A stretch of 64,000 nt of DNA from Hymenobacter sp. HSC-4F20 (GCF_019599275.1 NZ_JAHZTD010000005.1:46840-110839), one strand, 5' to 3'. Counted from the stretch's first letter, positions 24,119 to 32,577 are shown. Translations and numbers: made by a program. The notes: generated from the letters alone by a model not told the origin.

Positions 24119-25849
24119 ATGAAACGGTTCTTTTACCCGCTGGCCCTGGCCGGACTGCTCGCCTGCTCCACTACCCAAAACACTACCGCCCCGGCCGCTT
24201 CGGCCGCGCTGGCTACGCCCGTACCGGCCGCTACCCCCGTGGTAACCGATAAGGTGATGGTGGTATCGGCGCACCCCGAGGCCACGCGGGTAGGCGTAGA
24301 AATCCTGCGTAAAGGCGGTAATGCGTATGATGCGGCCGTGGCCGTGCAGTTTGCGCTGGCCGTGGTATTTCCGGTGGCGGGCAACATTGGGGGTGGCGGC
24401 TTCCTGCTGTACCGCGGCGCCGATGGGAGCGAAGGCGCCCTCGATTTCCGCGAAACCGCTCCCGCCGCCGCTACCCGCGACATGTACTTGGATAAGCAGG
24501 GCAACGTAATTCCGGACCTCAGCACCTTGGGCCACCTGGCCGCTGGCGTACCAGGCACCGTAGCGGGCATGGCCGAGCTGCACAAAAAGCTGGGTAAGCT
24601 CCCCTGGAAAGACGTAGTGCAACCGGCCGTAGACCTGGCCGCCAAGGGGGTAGTACTGACGGAAAAAGAAGCTGCTGGCCTGAACCGCACACGCGACACC
24701 TTCCTGAAGGTGAATCAAAGTGCTGCCCTCATTCGCACGCAGGGTGAATGGAAAGCCAACGAAACCTTCGTGCAACCAGAGCTGGCCCGCACGCTGGAGC
24801 GCGTCCGGGACCAGGGCCGCGCTGGTTTTTACGAAGGCGAAACGGCCAGCTTCATTGTGGCTGAAATGCAGCGCGGCAAGGGCATCATCAGCAAGCAGGA
24901 CCTGCTGAATTACCAGCCCAAGTGGCGCACGCCCCTGCACGGTACGTACCGGGGCTATGAGGTACTCACGTTTCCGCCGCCCAGCTCCGGCGGGGTAGCG
25001 CTGCTGCAAATGCTGCAGATGCTGGAACCGTACAACCTGGGCAAAGCCGGCTGGCACTCGCCCCAGGCCACGCACTGGATTACCGAAGCCCAGCGCCGCG
25101 TGTACGCCGACCGTGCTACCTACCTCGGCGACCCGGACTTCGGGCGGGTACCGGTGGCCCAGCTACTGGAAAAGCCTTACAACCAGCAGCGCATGGCCTC
25201 TACCCTACCCTACCGGGCCACGCCCAGCGCCCAGGTAACGGCCGGCGCGGGCCTGCCCGCCTACGAATCGGACCAGACGACGCATTACAACATTGTGGAC
25301 GCGCAGGGCAACGCCGTGAGCTGCACCACTACCCTTAACGGGGCCTACGGCAGCAAGGTGGTGGTAGCCGGGGCCGGTTTCCTGCTCAACAATGAGATGG
25401 ATGATTTCAGCAGCAAGCCCGGTACGCCCAACGCCTACGGGCTGGTAGGGGGCGCAGCCAACGCCATTGCTCCGGGCAAGCGCATGCTGTCCTCCATGAC
25501 GCCCACCATCCTGAGCAAGAATAAAAAGCTGGCCTTGGTAGTCGGCACGCCCGGGGGCAGCACCATCATTACCAGCGTTATGCAGGCTATTCTCAACACT
25601 CTGGATTATGGCATGAATGCCCAGCAAGCCGTAGCTGCTCCGCGGCTGCATCACCAGTGGCTTCCCGACCAGATTGACGTGGAAGAAGGCGCGCTGCTTC
25701 CCGTAGCGAAAGACACGCTGCAAGCGCGTGGCTACCGCCTGAACCCGCGCGCCCCTTGGGGCCGGGTAGAGGTAATTCGGGTGCTACCGGGCGGCAAGCT
25801 GGAAGGCGGCGCCGACCCCCGCGGCGACGACGCAGCGGCCGGGTATTAA
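24119..25849 (+). CDS. ggt: Gamma-glutamyltransferase
   Basis: 576 residues, full family length. The N-terminus MKRFFYPLALAGLLAC is a lipoprotein signal with Cys16, so the enzyme is probably membrane-anchored in the periplasm. The proenzyme's self-cleavage site is D-Q-T-T-H-Y-N-I-V-D, with Thr387 as the new N-terminal nucleophile of the small subunit. The small subunit keeps N-N-E-M-D-D-F, P-G-K-R-M-L-S-S-M-T-P-T and G-T-P-G-G-S-T-I-I substrate motifs. It cleaves or transfers gamma-glutamyl groups from glutathione and related peptides. It stands alone between GlgB and the small helical genes. Confidence 0.96.
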   Translation: MKRFFYPLALAGLLACSTTQNTTAPAASAALATPVPAATPVVTDKVMVVSAHPEATRVGVEILRKGGNAYDAAVAVQFALAVVFPVAGNIGGGGFLLYRGADGSEGALDFRETAPAAATRDMYLDKQGNVIPDLSTLGHLAAGVPGTVAGMAELHKKLGKLPWKDVVQPAVDLAAKGVVLTEKEAAGLNRTRDTFLKVNQSAALIRTQGEWKANETFVQPELARTLERVRDQGRAGFYEGETASFIVAEMQRGKGIISKQDLLNYQPKWRTPLHGTYRGYEVLTFPPPSSGGVALLQMLQMLEPYNLGKAGWHSPQATHWITEAQRRVYADRATYLGDPDFGRVPVAQLLEKPYNQQRMASTLPYRATPSAQVTAGAGLPAYESDQTTHYNIVDAQGNAVSCTTTLNGAYGSKVVVAGAGFLLNNEMDDFSSKPGTPNAYGLVGGAANAIAPGKRMLSSMTPTILSKNKKLALVVGTPGGSTIITSVMQAILNTLDYGMNAQQAVAAPRLHHQWLPDQIDVEEGALLPVAKDTLQARGYRLNPRAPWGRVEVIRVLPGGKLEGGADPRGDDAAAGY

Positions 25850-25855
25850 ACAGGT

Positions 25856-25906
25856 GCTACTACCAAACGCCCCTCCTATATCCAAAGAGGGGCGTTTGGT
25901 AGTAGC
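25856..25906. terminator. 20-bp perfect hairpin after ggt
   Basis: Arms 25856-25875 and 25887-25906 (GCTACTACCAAACGCCCCTC and its complement) with an 11-base spacer. It lies between convergent genes. There is no T run, so action as a terminator is inferred from position and stem strength. Confidence 0.7.
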
Positions 25907-25923
25907 TTAGTTTGAAAGCTGCC

Positions 25924-26292
25924 TTACTGGGCTTGCTCTGCGTCGCGGGTGGTTTGCAGGTTGCGGGCCACGTCGGTGAGCTGCTTGGAGAGCTGGTCCA
26001 GGGACTCGATAAAGCGGGGGTTGGCATCATCCACGAAGCTGTTGATGTGCTCGGCCAGGGTTTGCAGCACGTCGCTGATGGGGTTTGGGTCAGTGCCGGC
26101 AAGAAAGCCCTTGAGCTTCACCAGGTCAGCGGCAATGGTGGCATGAGCGGTTTCGCCAGAAGCGCGCAGCATCTGAATCCAGCCGTCGATGTTTTCAGTG
26201 GCCCGGGCGAGCACCTGGGTTACATCTTCACTACGAAGGATGCGGAGCGTAGCCTCCAACTGGTCGGCGCTGGCAGAATGGGATACAGACAT
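25924..26292 (-). CDS. Small helical protein, paralog 1 of 3
   Basis: 122 residues from ATG 26292. All-helical and polar, with no signal peptide, Cys or membrane segment. The core Q-L-E-A-T-L-R-I-L, N-I-D-G-W-I-Q-M-L, then A-D-L-V-K-L-K-G-F-L and D-Q-L-S-K-Q-L-T aligns with two neighbours downstream, marking a local gene family. The conserved Trp four residues after an Asn/His-Ile/Leu pair is the best landmark. Heptad-like Leu spacing suggests a helical bundle or coiled coil. No known family is recognised. A strong hairpin separates it from paralog 2, so each copy is probably its own unit. Confidence 0.65.
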   Translation of the reverse strand: MSVSHSASADQLEATLRILRSEDVTQVLARATENIDGWIQMLRASGETAHATIAADLVKLKGFLAGTDPNPISDVLQTLAEHINSFVDDANPRFIESLDQLSKQLTDVARNLQTTRDAEQAQ

Positions 26293-26466
26293 GGGGTAGG
26301 AAGTAAGGTGAAACAACAGGAATCTTCTTGTTTACTATCCCCTTACGTTGCGGGTTGGCCGCATAGTCCGTACAAGATTTGGCTTGCGGCTCAGCTTCGG
26401 GGCCTGCGCCACTGCCTTTCCAACAGCTGTTTATACGGGCAGTAGCATTCTTTCTGCCTACAACTA

Positions 26467-26523
26467 CTACCTCACGGAAGCGGCCTACCCTCTACGGAAG
26501 AGTAGGCCGCTTTCGTGAGGTAG
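26467..26523. repeat. 22-bp inverted repeat between helical paralogs
   Basis: Arms 26467-26488 and 26502-26523 pair at 21 of 22 positions (the odd one is a wobble on one strand); spacer 13 bases. It is placed between paralog 1 and paralog 2, where it could end paralog 2 transcription on the minus strand. Confidence 0.75.
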
Positions 26524-26554
26524 GCGGAAGTTTCCGGTAAAGATGGCCCCGGCC

Positions 26555-26932
26555 CTAGAGGGTGGCCGCAGCGTTTTGCAGGGCCTGGCTTAGCTGCTGC
26601 AGCTTGGGCTGCGATTCTGGGTCGGCGCTGGTAGCAGCCTGGGTAGTTAGCGTAGCAAGATTTTGCAGAATCTGCTTTACCTGCGGGCCATTGGGCTCGC
26701 CGTGGCCGATGGCATTGTACAGGTTTTGCAGCTCCTCAATGAGCGGAGCAAACCGGTCGCCTTCCACCGTCTGGAGCATGTGCATCCAGCGGTATAAATT
26801 GTCGCCGGCTGCGGGCCGCAGGTGAGGCAGTTGGTCGTGCTGTAGGGCGTGCAAGGTGGCTTCGAGGTGGGGCTGGCTGCCAGCCAGCACAGAGCCGGGC
26901 GCGTGGCCGTGGTCGGAGGGGGTAGTACTCAT
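26555..26932 (-). CDS. Small helical protein, paralog 2 of 3
   Basis: 125 residues from ATG 26932. After a polar His/Pro-rich start comes H-L-E-A-T-L-H-A-L, N-L-Y-R-W-M-H-M-L, E-E-L-Q-N-L-Y-N-A-I and L-Q-Q-L-S-Q-A-L-Q-N-A-A-A-T-L. These line up with paralogs 1 and 3. The protein is helical, Gln-rich and cytoplasmic by sequence. Unknown function. A minus-strand terminator lies between it and paralog 3. Confidence 0.65.
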   Translation of the reverse strand: MSTTPSDHGHAPGSVLAGSQPHLEATLHALQHDQLPHLRPAAGDNLYRWMHMLQTVEGDRFAPLIEELQNLYNAIGHGEPNGPQVKQILQNLATLTTQAATSADPESQPKLQQLSQALQNAAATL

Positions 26933-27003
26933 ATGGGAAAGAGACAAGTCAGAAAGTAAAAAAGATGTCGCCAACGGGTGCAAACACTTTCGCCTGGGTG
27001 CTC

Positions 27004-27036
27004 AAAAAACAGCCTCGCCCAGAGAAGGCAAGGCTG
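27004..27036 (-). terminator. Minus-strand terminator after helical paralog 3
   Basis: On the minus strand: CAGCCTTGCC, loop of seven, GGCGAGGCTG with one G-T wobble, then TTTTTT. It sits 30 bases downstream of the paralog 3 stop. Confidence 0.75.
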
Positions 27037-27065
27037 CAGGGAAGCACGGCAGGAAAGCGGAAGGG

Positions 27066-27407
27066 CTAGGAAAGTTTCAGGTTGCCGGCGGCCGTAATCA
27101 GTACCTGGCCCAGGTGGCGCAGATGGTCGCCTACCCCATCGTGCATGTCGCGGGCAATCAGGGAGGTTTGCTGGCCCAGCAGCTGCAGGGAGTTGGCCAT
27201 GGCGGGGCGGTCGTCGCGCTCTACGAAGGTGCGCAGGTTGCGCAGCTCGGTTTGCAGCCCGGTAAGGGCCGAGCCGCCGAGGCTGTCGAGGGCCTGAATC
27301 CAGCTGTCGATATGGCCCAGGCCGGCGTCTACGGGGTGGTTGCTGTGTTGCTCCAGGGCATGGTAAATGCCCTCAATGGTTTCTTCAATGCGGTCGGCGT
27401 GATTCAT
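27066..27407 (-). CDS. Small helical protein, paralog 3 of 3
   Basis: 113 residues from ATG 27407, with an upstream in-frame extension that shows no similarity. It reads R-I-E-E-T-I-E-G-I, H-I-D-S-W-I-Q-A-L, T-E-L-R-N-L-R-T-F-V and L-G-Q-V-L-I-T-A-A-G-N-L, aligning with paralogs 1 and 2. It has no signal peptide, membrane helix or Cys. Of the three it is the most acidic/His-rich. No family is recognised; a helical bundle or small oligomeric scaffold is plausible but unproven. Confidence 0.65.
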   Translation of the reverse strand: MNHADRIEETIEGIYHALEQHSNHPVDAGLGHIDSWIQALDSLGGSALTGLQTELRNLRTFVERDDRPAMANSLQLLGQQTSLIARDMHDGVGDHLRHLGQVLITAAGNLKLS

Positions 27408-27852
27408 AACGCAGGAGGTTGGGAAGAATGAAGAGGTAGTAGAACTGTACGCCCGCTGCGGCTCAGGCGTTGCCTTCCCGGGCAAACTAGTGCTGCTGCC
27501 TGGCAGGTTCCGGCCCCGCCTGCAGGGTAGGCCAAGTGCCGGGCGTGCCTAAACCGTTGCCAGCCTTCTTCCCCTGCCTACTACGTAACGCCCGCAGCTT
27601 TCGAGACGGTTTCAACCGTTATTTTGCCTGCTTTCTGGCTCAGCGGCCGTATCCAGTAAGCAACTATGTAAGCCACGCCATCCGGCTGCTGGCAAACCAG
27701 ACCAGGGAAATCAGCACCTGACCGTGCCCCTCGCCGTAGGGAAACAAGTGCTGCTCCTGGGTGGCTGGCCGGAAAGAGGAATAGCTCACGAGTAGTTACC
27801 CCTTTATAAAGCTTGCCGCTGTTCGGTTTCCTTTACTCCATCTCGTCACTTC
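27408..27852. other. Intergenic region without a supported gene
   Basis: These 445 bases between divergent genes hold one 61-codon frame at 27536-27721 (ending R-L-L-A-N-Q-T-R-E-I-S-T) that lacks a clear start signal and known relatives. It could be the tail of a decayed gene. Nothing else was found. Confidence 0.3.
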
Positions 27853-28323
27853 TTGTCTGCGAAGCTAAAAATCCGGGAATGGGGCCGGCGCTACCTGCCG
27901 GCCGAGGCACTATCAGTAGTAGCTACGCTGGGCGGGGCAGGCGTGGTCTGGCACCTGACCCCGGGCGAAGACCTGCGGGCAGCCCTGGCGGGTACCTGGG
28001 CAGGCAACGTGGCGTACTTCGGGTGGCTGCTGGCCCAGGATGTGCGGCTGGCCCGGCGGGAGTTGCGGGCCCAGGGCAGACGCTACACCAGCCGCGCCTT
28101 CGGGCGCAACGTGCGGGCGTTAGCCGTGGAGTTTGGCCTGGCGGAGGTGCTCGACAGCCTGCTGATTCGGCCGGCGCTGCTGTACTGGCTGCCCCGTTGG
28201 ACCGGGAGCCACGCGGGCGGTGTGCTGCTGGCCAAATTCCTAGCCGACGTCACCTTTTACATCCCGGCCATTCTGAGCTACGAACTTAGCAAAAAGCACC
28301 TGCGTAACTTCGGCAGCGACTAA
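27853..28323 (+). CDS. Multi-pass membrane protein of unknown function
   Basis: 156 residues, starting at TTG because no in-frame ATG exists before the conserved-looking region. Hydrophobic segments lie near residues 20-35, 42-60, 100-115 and 120-145, with basic stretches between them (R-L-A-R-R-E-L-R-A-Q-G-R-R-Y), so a three- to four-pass inner-membrane protein is likely. It is 31 bases upstream of the AraC-type regulator gene and may be cotranscribed. No family is recognised. Confidence 0.6.
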   Translation: MSAKLKIREWGRRYLPAEALSVVATLGGAGVVWHLTPGEDLRAALAGTWAGNVAYFGWLLAQDVRLARRELRAQGRRYTSRAFGRNVRALAVEFGLAEVLDSLLIRPALLYWLPRWTGSHAGGVLLAKFLADVTFYIPAILSYELSKKHLRNFGSD

Positions 28324-28354
28324 CGCTGCCTCCGGGTGGCTCCTGCTTGCTTTT

Positions 28355-29221
28355 ATGCACCCACCCAGCCTCCCGGTTCTTACCCTCGATTCGTTTCCGC
28401 AGAGCCGGCCGCGGCCCTGGTACCTGGAGCGGCTGGCCCAGCACGTGGCCAACTTCCCCGGCGTGAGCCAGCCCCACGCCCACGACTTTTACCTGCTGCT
28501 CTACGTTACCCACGGGCGCGGCACGCACACCATTGACCTGGTTAGCTATGAGCTGCACCCGGGCAGCCTGTTTTTTATGACGCCAGGGCAGGTGCACCAT
28601 TGGCAGCTTTCCTCCGATGCCCAGGGCTACGTGGTGCTGTTCGAGGCCGCCTTTTACTTATTCCGCTACCCCGGGGCCCGGCTGTTTGAGTACCCCTTCT
28701 TCCAGCACGCCCACCGCCCGGTGCTGCAACTGCCCCCCGATGAAACCGAACTGGGGCCGCTGTTCGCGCGCATGTGGGGAGAACACCAGGCACCGGCGCC
28801 GCAGCAGGATGAGGTGTTCCGCTCCTACCTGCACATTTGCCTGGAGCTGGCCGCCCGCCTCTACCCCCCGGCCCCGCCAAAACCCGCGGCGGGCGAGGCT
28901 CCTCATGCCCAGCAACTGCTGCGCGAGTTCGGCAGCCTTATCAACCAGCACTTCCGCAGCCAGCGCACGGTGCAGCTCTACGCCGATTTGCTGCACGTGT
29001 CGCCCAATCATCTTAACGCCTTGTGCCGCCGCCACTTGGGCAAAACGGCCAGTACCCTGATTCAGGAACGCGTGCTCATTGAGGCCCGCCGCCTGCTGCG
29101 CCACACCTCTGCCACTATTGCTCAGGTGGCCGATGCCCTGGGCTTCGAGGATGCCTCCTACTTCAGCCGCTACTTCCGCACGCACGCAGGCCAAACGCCC
29201 GAGGCTTTCCGGACCGCGTAA
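28355..29221 (+). CDS. AraC-family transcription regulator
   Basis: 288 residues. The N-terminal half is a cupin-like sensor (Q-P-H-A-H-D-F-Y-L-L-L-Y-V-T-H-G-R-G, then P-G-S-L-F-F-M-T-P-G-Q-V-H-H-W). The C-terminal 100 residues carry two helix-turn-helix units: L-Y-A-D-L-L-H-V-S-P-N-H-L-N-A-L-C-R and I-A-Q-V-A-D-A-L-G-F-E-D-A-S-Y-F-S-R-Y-F-R, ending with the classic G-Q-T-P-E-A-F-R. It would activate genes in response to a small ligand. Neighbouring genes do not reveal the target. Confidence 0.93.
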   Translation: MHPPSLPVLTLDSFPQSRPRPWYLERLAQHVANFPGVSQPHAHDFYLLLYVTHGRGTHTIDLVSYELHPGSLFFMTPGQVHHWQLSSDAQGYVVLFEAAFYLFRYPGARLFEYPFFQHAHRPVLQLPPDETELGPLFARMWGEHQAPAPQQDEVFRSYLHICLELAARLYPPAPPKPAAGEAPHAQQLLREFGSLINQHFRSQRTVQLYADLLHVSPNHLNALCRRHLGKTASTLIQERVLIEARRLLRHTSATIAQVADALGFEDASYFSRYFRTHAGQTPEAFRTA

Positions 29222-29348
29222 CCTCATGGCTCCCCCACCCGACCACTCCACCCAGCCATTGGGCAGAATCTGTGGCAGATGATGGCCCCGCGTTGATTTG
29301 TACCGGACAAAGCCGAAAATGGCTCTTACGGGCGCGCATACGCCGTTT

Positions 29349-29356
29349 TACTTTTG
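29349..29356 (+). promoter_or_regulatory. -7 box (TACTTTTG) for the DUF983 gene
   Basis: An exact TAnnTTTG match that ends 29 bases upstream of the ATG at 29386. Confidence 0.5.
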
Positions 29357-29385
29357 TCTTACGATGTCACCAACACGTAAGAATC

Positions 29386-29778
29386 ATGACAAGAATCAAT
29401 TCAACGGCCCTGGCGCTGCTGCAACAACGCTGCCCCCGTTGCCACGAAGGCCCCTTGTTTAGCTACTCCGCGGCCAACCCCGTCCGCTTTGCCGAAATGC
29501 CGGCGCACTGCCCCGTGTGTGGGCAGGCCTACGAGCCAGAGCCGGGCTTTTACTGGGGTGCCATGTTCATCAGCTACGCCTTCTCCACGGCCATTATGCT
29601 GGTAACGGGGTTTCTGGTGTACTACCTGTTCCACGACCCGGCCGTGTGGGTGTACGTGACGAGCGTAGCCGCCCTGGCCGTATTGCTTACCCCGCTCAGC
29701 CTGCGCTACTCCCGCACCTTGATGCTATACTGGTTTGGCGGTGTGCACTACCAACCACGGCCAGCAGGAACGCACTAG
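29386..29778 (+). CDS. DUF983 membrane protein
   Basis: 130 residues. Two Cys pairs, C-P-R-C-H-E-G-P-L-F and C-P-V-C-G-Q-A-Y, form a likely zinc knuckle at the N-terminus, followed by F-Y-W-G-A-M-F-I-S-Y-A-F-S-T and two membrane helices. This is the DUF983 pattern, widespread in Bacteroidota and Alphaproteobacteria, sometimes near cytochrome oxidase genes but with no settled function. The start at 29386 removes a non-conserved extension and follows an exact -7 box. Confidence 0.88.
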   Translation: MTRINSTALALLQQRCPRCHEGPLFSYSAANPVRFAEMPAHCPVCGQAYEPEPGFYWGAMFISYAFSTAIMLVTGFLVYYLFHDPAVWVYVTSVAALAVLLTPLSLRYSRTLMLYWFGGVHYQPRPAGTH

Positions 29779-29980
29779 CGGCAGCTCTCCGGCGGGTTTG
29801 CTACCGGGCTACTCTCCCCTTTTACCGACGCCGCCAAGCGTCCGGGGTTGCTCTACCTGCCAGTGGCTGTTCGCCCCGGCTAAGCACTGATGCCAGAGGA
29901 GGCCCTAGGTACCCAAAACGCCGGGAGCCCACGGAAAATCCGGACCCAGTGCCCGGTTTTTCCGTAGACGCGGCACCTAC

Positions 29981-29988
29981 TATCCTTG
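29981..29988 (+). promoter_or_regulatory. -7-like box (TATCCTTG) abutting a GTG start
   Basis: One mismatch from TAnnTTTG, ending four bases before the GTG at 29993. A 13-bp imperfect inverted repeat (29931-29943 with 29953-29965) lies just upstream. Confidence 0.35.
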
Positions 29989-29992
29989 CCCC

Positions 29993-31339
29993 GTGTCTGA
30001 CCTTCTGCTACACCCCAACGCCCAGTTGTTCCGGGTCCGCCACCCCGATTGGGCGGCCAACGCCACCATCTACGAAGTAAACCTGCGTCAATTCACGCTA
30101 GAAGGCACGTTTCGGGCGTTTGAAGCGCACCTGCCCCGGCTGGCATCTATGGGCGTAAGTATTGTGTGGCTGATGCCGGTTCACCCCATTGGCGAGGTAG
30201 GGCGCAAGGGCACCCTGGGCAGCCAGTACGCCGTGCGCGACTATTTTGGGGTAAACCCGGAGTTTGGCTCCCTCGACGACTTGCGCCACCTGGTGCAGAC
30301 CGCTCACCAGCTGGGCCTGCGGGTACTGCTCGACTGGGTAGCTAACCACACCAGCTGGGACAACCCCCTGGTGCAGCAGCACCCCGACTGGTACCAGCAC
30401 GACGAGCAGGGCCACTTGGTGCCGCCCGTGCCCGACTGGACCGATGTAGCAGCCTTGGATTACCGCCACCCCAAGCTGCGCCGCTACATGACCGACGCGC
30501 TGCTCTACTGGGTGCGCGAGGCTGACATTGACGGTTACCGCTGCGACGTGGCCGGCTTGGTGCCCACCGATTTCTGGGACGCAGCCCGCCGGGAGCTAGA
30601 CGCAGTGAAGCCTCTGTTTATGCTGGCCGAATGGGACGAGCTGTATCCGTCGGGCGGCCTAACCTGGGAGCAGTTCAACCCGGATACGAAGCTGCTGGAG
30701 AAGGCCTTCAACATGACCTTTGGCCTGCGCCTGCACTACCTGCTCGACCACATTGCCGAGGGCAAGCACCCCCTCCGCGACATTGATAGTTACCTGGCCG
30801 CCGAACGGGCTAAGTACCCGCCCTCGGTATACCTGATGCACTTCACCAGCAACCACGATGTGAACAGCTGGGACGGCACCGAGTATGAGCGCCTGGGCCC
30901 GCTGGCCCTACCCTTTGCGGTGCTTACCGTACTGCTGCCCGGTATGCCACTGGTATACACCGGCCAGGAAGCGGCCCTCAACAGGCGGCTGGCCTTCTTC
31001 GACAAAGATCCTATTAACTGGCAGGACTACCCCCTCCAGGAGTTCTATACCCGTCTGCTCCAGCTCAAGCGCCGCCATTTTGCCCTCCAGAACGGCGACC
31101 CGCTCAGTCGCTTCCAGCGCCTGCCCAGCCCCGACGACACCTACTGTTTTCTACGTACCAAAGGCCTGGCGGCTGTGCTTACCGGCGTTAACATTAGCCC
31201 CGAGCCCCAGCTGCTTGTGCTACCAGCTGCCGCCGCCGGCACCTGGCAGGATGTGTTTAGTGGCCAGACGCTACTGTTCCGGGCGGGCGAGGAACTGGTG
31301 CTGCCGCCCCAGGGCTGGCGGGTGCTGGAGAAGCAGTAA
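29993..31339 (+). CDS. GH13 alpha-amylase-family enzyme
   Basis: 448 residues, starting at GTG. The N-terminus runs straight into the barrel: A-T-I-Y-E-V-N-L-R-Q-F-T, then V-W-L-M-P-V-H-P-I-G, L-L-D-W-V-A-N-H-T-S, D-G-Y-R-C-D-V-A-G (nucleophile Asp), F-M-L-A-E-W-D-E (acid/base Glu) and F-T-S-N-H-D-V-N-S-W (third Asp), with a short C-terminal beta domain. There is no signal peptide, so it likely acts on cytoplasmic maltodextrin or glycogen. Length is short for an amylase with extra domains. Exact specificity (amylase or glucosidase/transferase) cannot be set from sequence alone. Confidence 0.92.
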   Translation: MSDLLLHPNAQLFRVRHPDWAANATIYEVNLRQFTLEGTFRAFEAHLPRLASMGVSIVWLMPVHPIGEVGRKGTLGSQYAVRDYFGVNPEFGSLDDLRHLVQTAHQLGLRVLLDWVANHTSWDNPLVQQHPDWYQHDEQGHLVPPVPDWTDVAALDYRHPKLRRYMTDALLYWVREADIDGYRCDVAGLVPTDFWDAARRELDAVKPLFMLAEWDELYPSGGLTWEQFNPDTKLLEKAFNMTFGLRLHYLLDHIAEGKHPLRDIDSYLAAERAKYPPSVYLMHFTSNHDVNSWDGTEYERLGPLALPFAVLTVLLPGMPLVYTGQEAALNRRLAFFDKDPINWQDYPLQEFYTRLLQLKRRHFALQNGDPLSRFQRLPSPDDTYCFLRTKGLAAVLTGVNISPEPQLLVLPAAAAGTWQDVFSGQTLLFRAGEELVLPPQGWRVLEKQ

Positions 31340-31377
31340 GCCTTGTTTAGCCAGCACCGTATCCTGGAAAAAATGGT

Positions 31378-31539
31378 CTACCGCTTGCCTACCCGCACGG
31401 CCACGTCGCCGAAAGCCCAGGCATTACCGGCGCCATCGTAGAGGTAGCCGTTGCGAAGAAGCAAGTCTGCCCGCGGCGTTTGCGGGGTAGCTAGGTAGGG
31501 GAGTAGAAGCAGCGAGACAATCAGCCGGAAGAAGCGCAT
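31378..31539 (-). pseudogene. N-terminal fragment of an amidohydrolase / N-acyl-D-amino-acid deacylase
   Basis: 53 codons begin with a signal peptide (MRFFRLIVSLLLLPYLA) and then A-D-L-L-L-R-N-G-Y-L-Y-D-G-A-G-N-A-W, the opening beta-sandwich of the D-aminoacylase-like amidohydrolase family, and end at V-R-V-G-K-R-stop. The metal-binding barrel that should follow (about 450 residues) is absent because the GH13 gene's end lies directly beyond. It is the stub of a deleted gene. About 200 bases up to the beta-lactamase gene hold nothing else. Confidence 0.6.
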
Positions 31540-31745
31540 AAGCCCGTACGGCCAGACCAGTACCAGCAAGTTTTTAAGCCTACAAGCAGCTGTGGTAGTG
31601 TTGCTTGCCTACAAAGTACCCCCTATCCTGTTGCTGCTGAGTGTTCCGCAAACCTTAGCAGGCTGCGTGGGCGGCCGCTGCACCAAAAGGTGGTGTTCCT
31701 CTGCTTTAGCCCGGCAGTATTTCGCTGGGGGCCTGAAATTCCTCT

Positions 31746-32564
31746 TTACATCCACTGCATTTGCTGCAGAATAGCCTCCGTGAGGGCCCGGCGGCCGGCC
31801 ATGAAGCGCTTGTCGGCTTTCGGGCCATACTGAGGCTCCACGTTAAGAGCAAAGATGGCCGTGCGGCCGTCGGTGCGCTCGATCCAGCCCACAAACCACC
31901 CGTTATCGGGATTGTTGGCGGAGTGGAAGCGCCAGCCGGTTTTGCCGTAGAGCGAGTACGCAGGGGTTTTCTGTAGCAGCAGCAGCCGCTTCACAGCCCG
32001 CTGGTGGCGCACCTCCACTGGCAGGGTTTCCGCTTGCAAACGCCGCAGGAAATCTACCTGCTCAAACTGACTGATACGCGAGTTACCATCCAGCCAAAAG
32101 GTATCGAGGGTGCTAGGCGTGACCATGATGCCGGGGTAGCGCAGCTTACGCAGCCACTGCTGATAGGGCTTCACCCCAACGCGGCGGGCCAGCTGCTGGT
32201 AGCACGGCACACAAGACACGCGCAGGGCCCGGGCGTAGGGCATATCCTGGTTCCACTGCGGGAAGTCGCGCTTCACCCCGTCCCAGCGGCAGAGGGTGGC
32301 TGTATCGGGCAGGGTGCCGGTTTGCAGGCCAATGAGAGTATTCGGAATTTTAAACGTGGACGCGGGCAGAAACCCCTGGCGGCAGCGCTTTTCCTGGTAG
32401 GCGGTGAAGCGGCCCGTGGCAGTTTCGTAGAGCAAAAATGAGCCGCGCACCCCGTACGCATCGAAATGTTGCTGAAAGTTTCGCTCCGTAACACGAGGCG
32501 CGGGCGCGGTACTAAGCAGCAGCAAGCAACTGAGGCTCAGCAGTAGGTAGCAAGTCCGTAGCAT
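31746..32564 (-). CDS. Class D (OXA-type) beta-lactamase
   Basis: 272 residues, typical length. Signal peptide, then active-site P-A-S-T-F-K (Ser69, Lys72 in this numbering), the S-x-V motif as V-S-C-V-P-C-Y-Q, and the K-T-G motif as L-Y-G-K-T-G-W, followed by W-F-V-G-W. All class D elements are present, so a serine beta-lactamase in the periplasm is expected; a BlaR-like sensor is unlikely because no membrane helices or metalloprotease part are present. It has no mobile element around it and codon use matches its neighbours, which points to a resident gene. Confidence 0.93.
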   Translation of the reverse strand: MLRTCYLLLSLSCLLLLSTAPAPRVTERNFQQHFDAYGVRGSFLLYETATGRFTAYQEKRCRQGFLPASTFKIPNTLIGLQTGTLPDTATLCRWDGVKRDFPQWNQDMPYARALRVSCVPCYQQLARRVGVKPYQQWLRKLRYPGIMVTPSTLDTFWLDGNSRISQFEQVDFLRRLQAETLPVEVRHQRAVKRLLLLQKTPAYSLYGKTGWRFHSANNPDNGWFVGWIERTDGRTAIFALNVEPQYGPKADKRFMAGRRALTEAILQQMQWM

Positions 32565-32569
32565 AGCCG

Positions 32570-32577
32570 CGAAGATA
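32570..32577 (-). promoter_or_regulatory. -7-like box (TATCTTCG) for the beta-lactamase
   Basis: On the minus strand TATCTTCG, one mismatch from TAnnTTTG, ends five bases before the ATG at 32564. Confidence 0.4.

Noticed and set aside
25856..27036. Possible CRISPR-like array among repeated hairpins
   Set aside because: The hairpins differ in sequence and spacing and no direct repeats or cas genes are present.
27536..27721. A 61-codon plus-strand frame
   Set aside because: No recognisable domain, promoter or neighbour link; it could be a gene remnant but cannot be supported.
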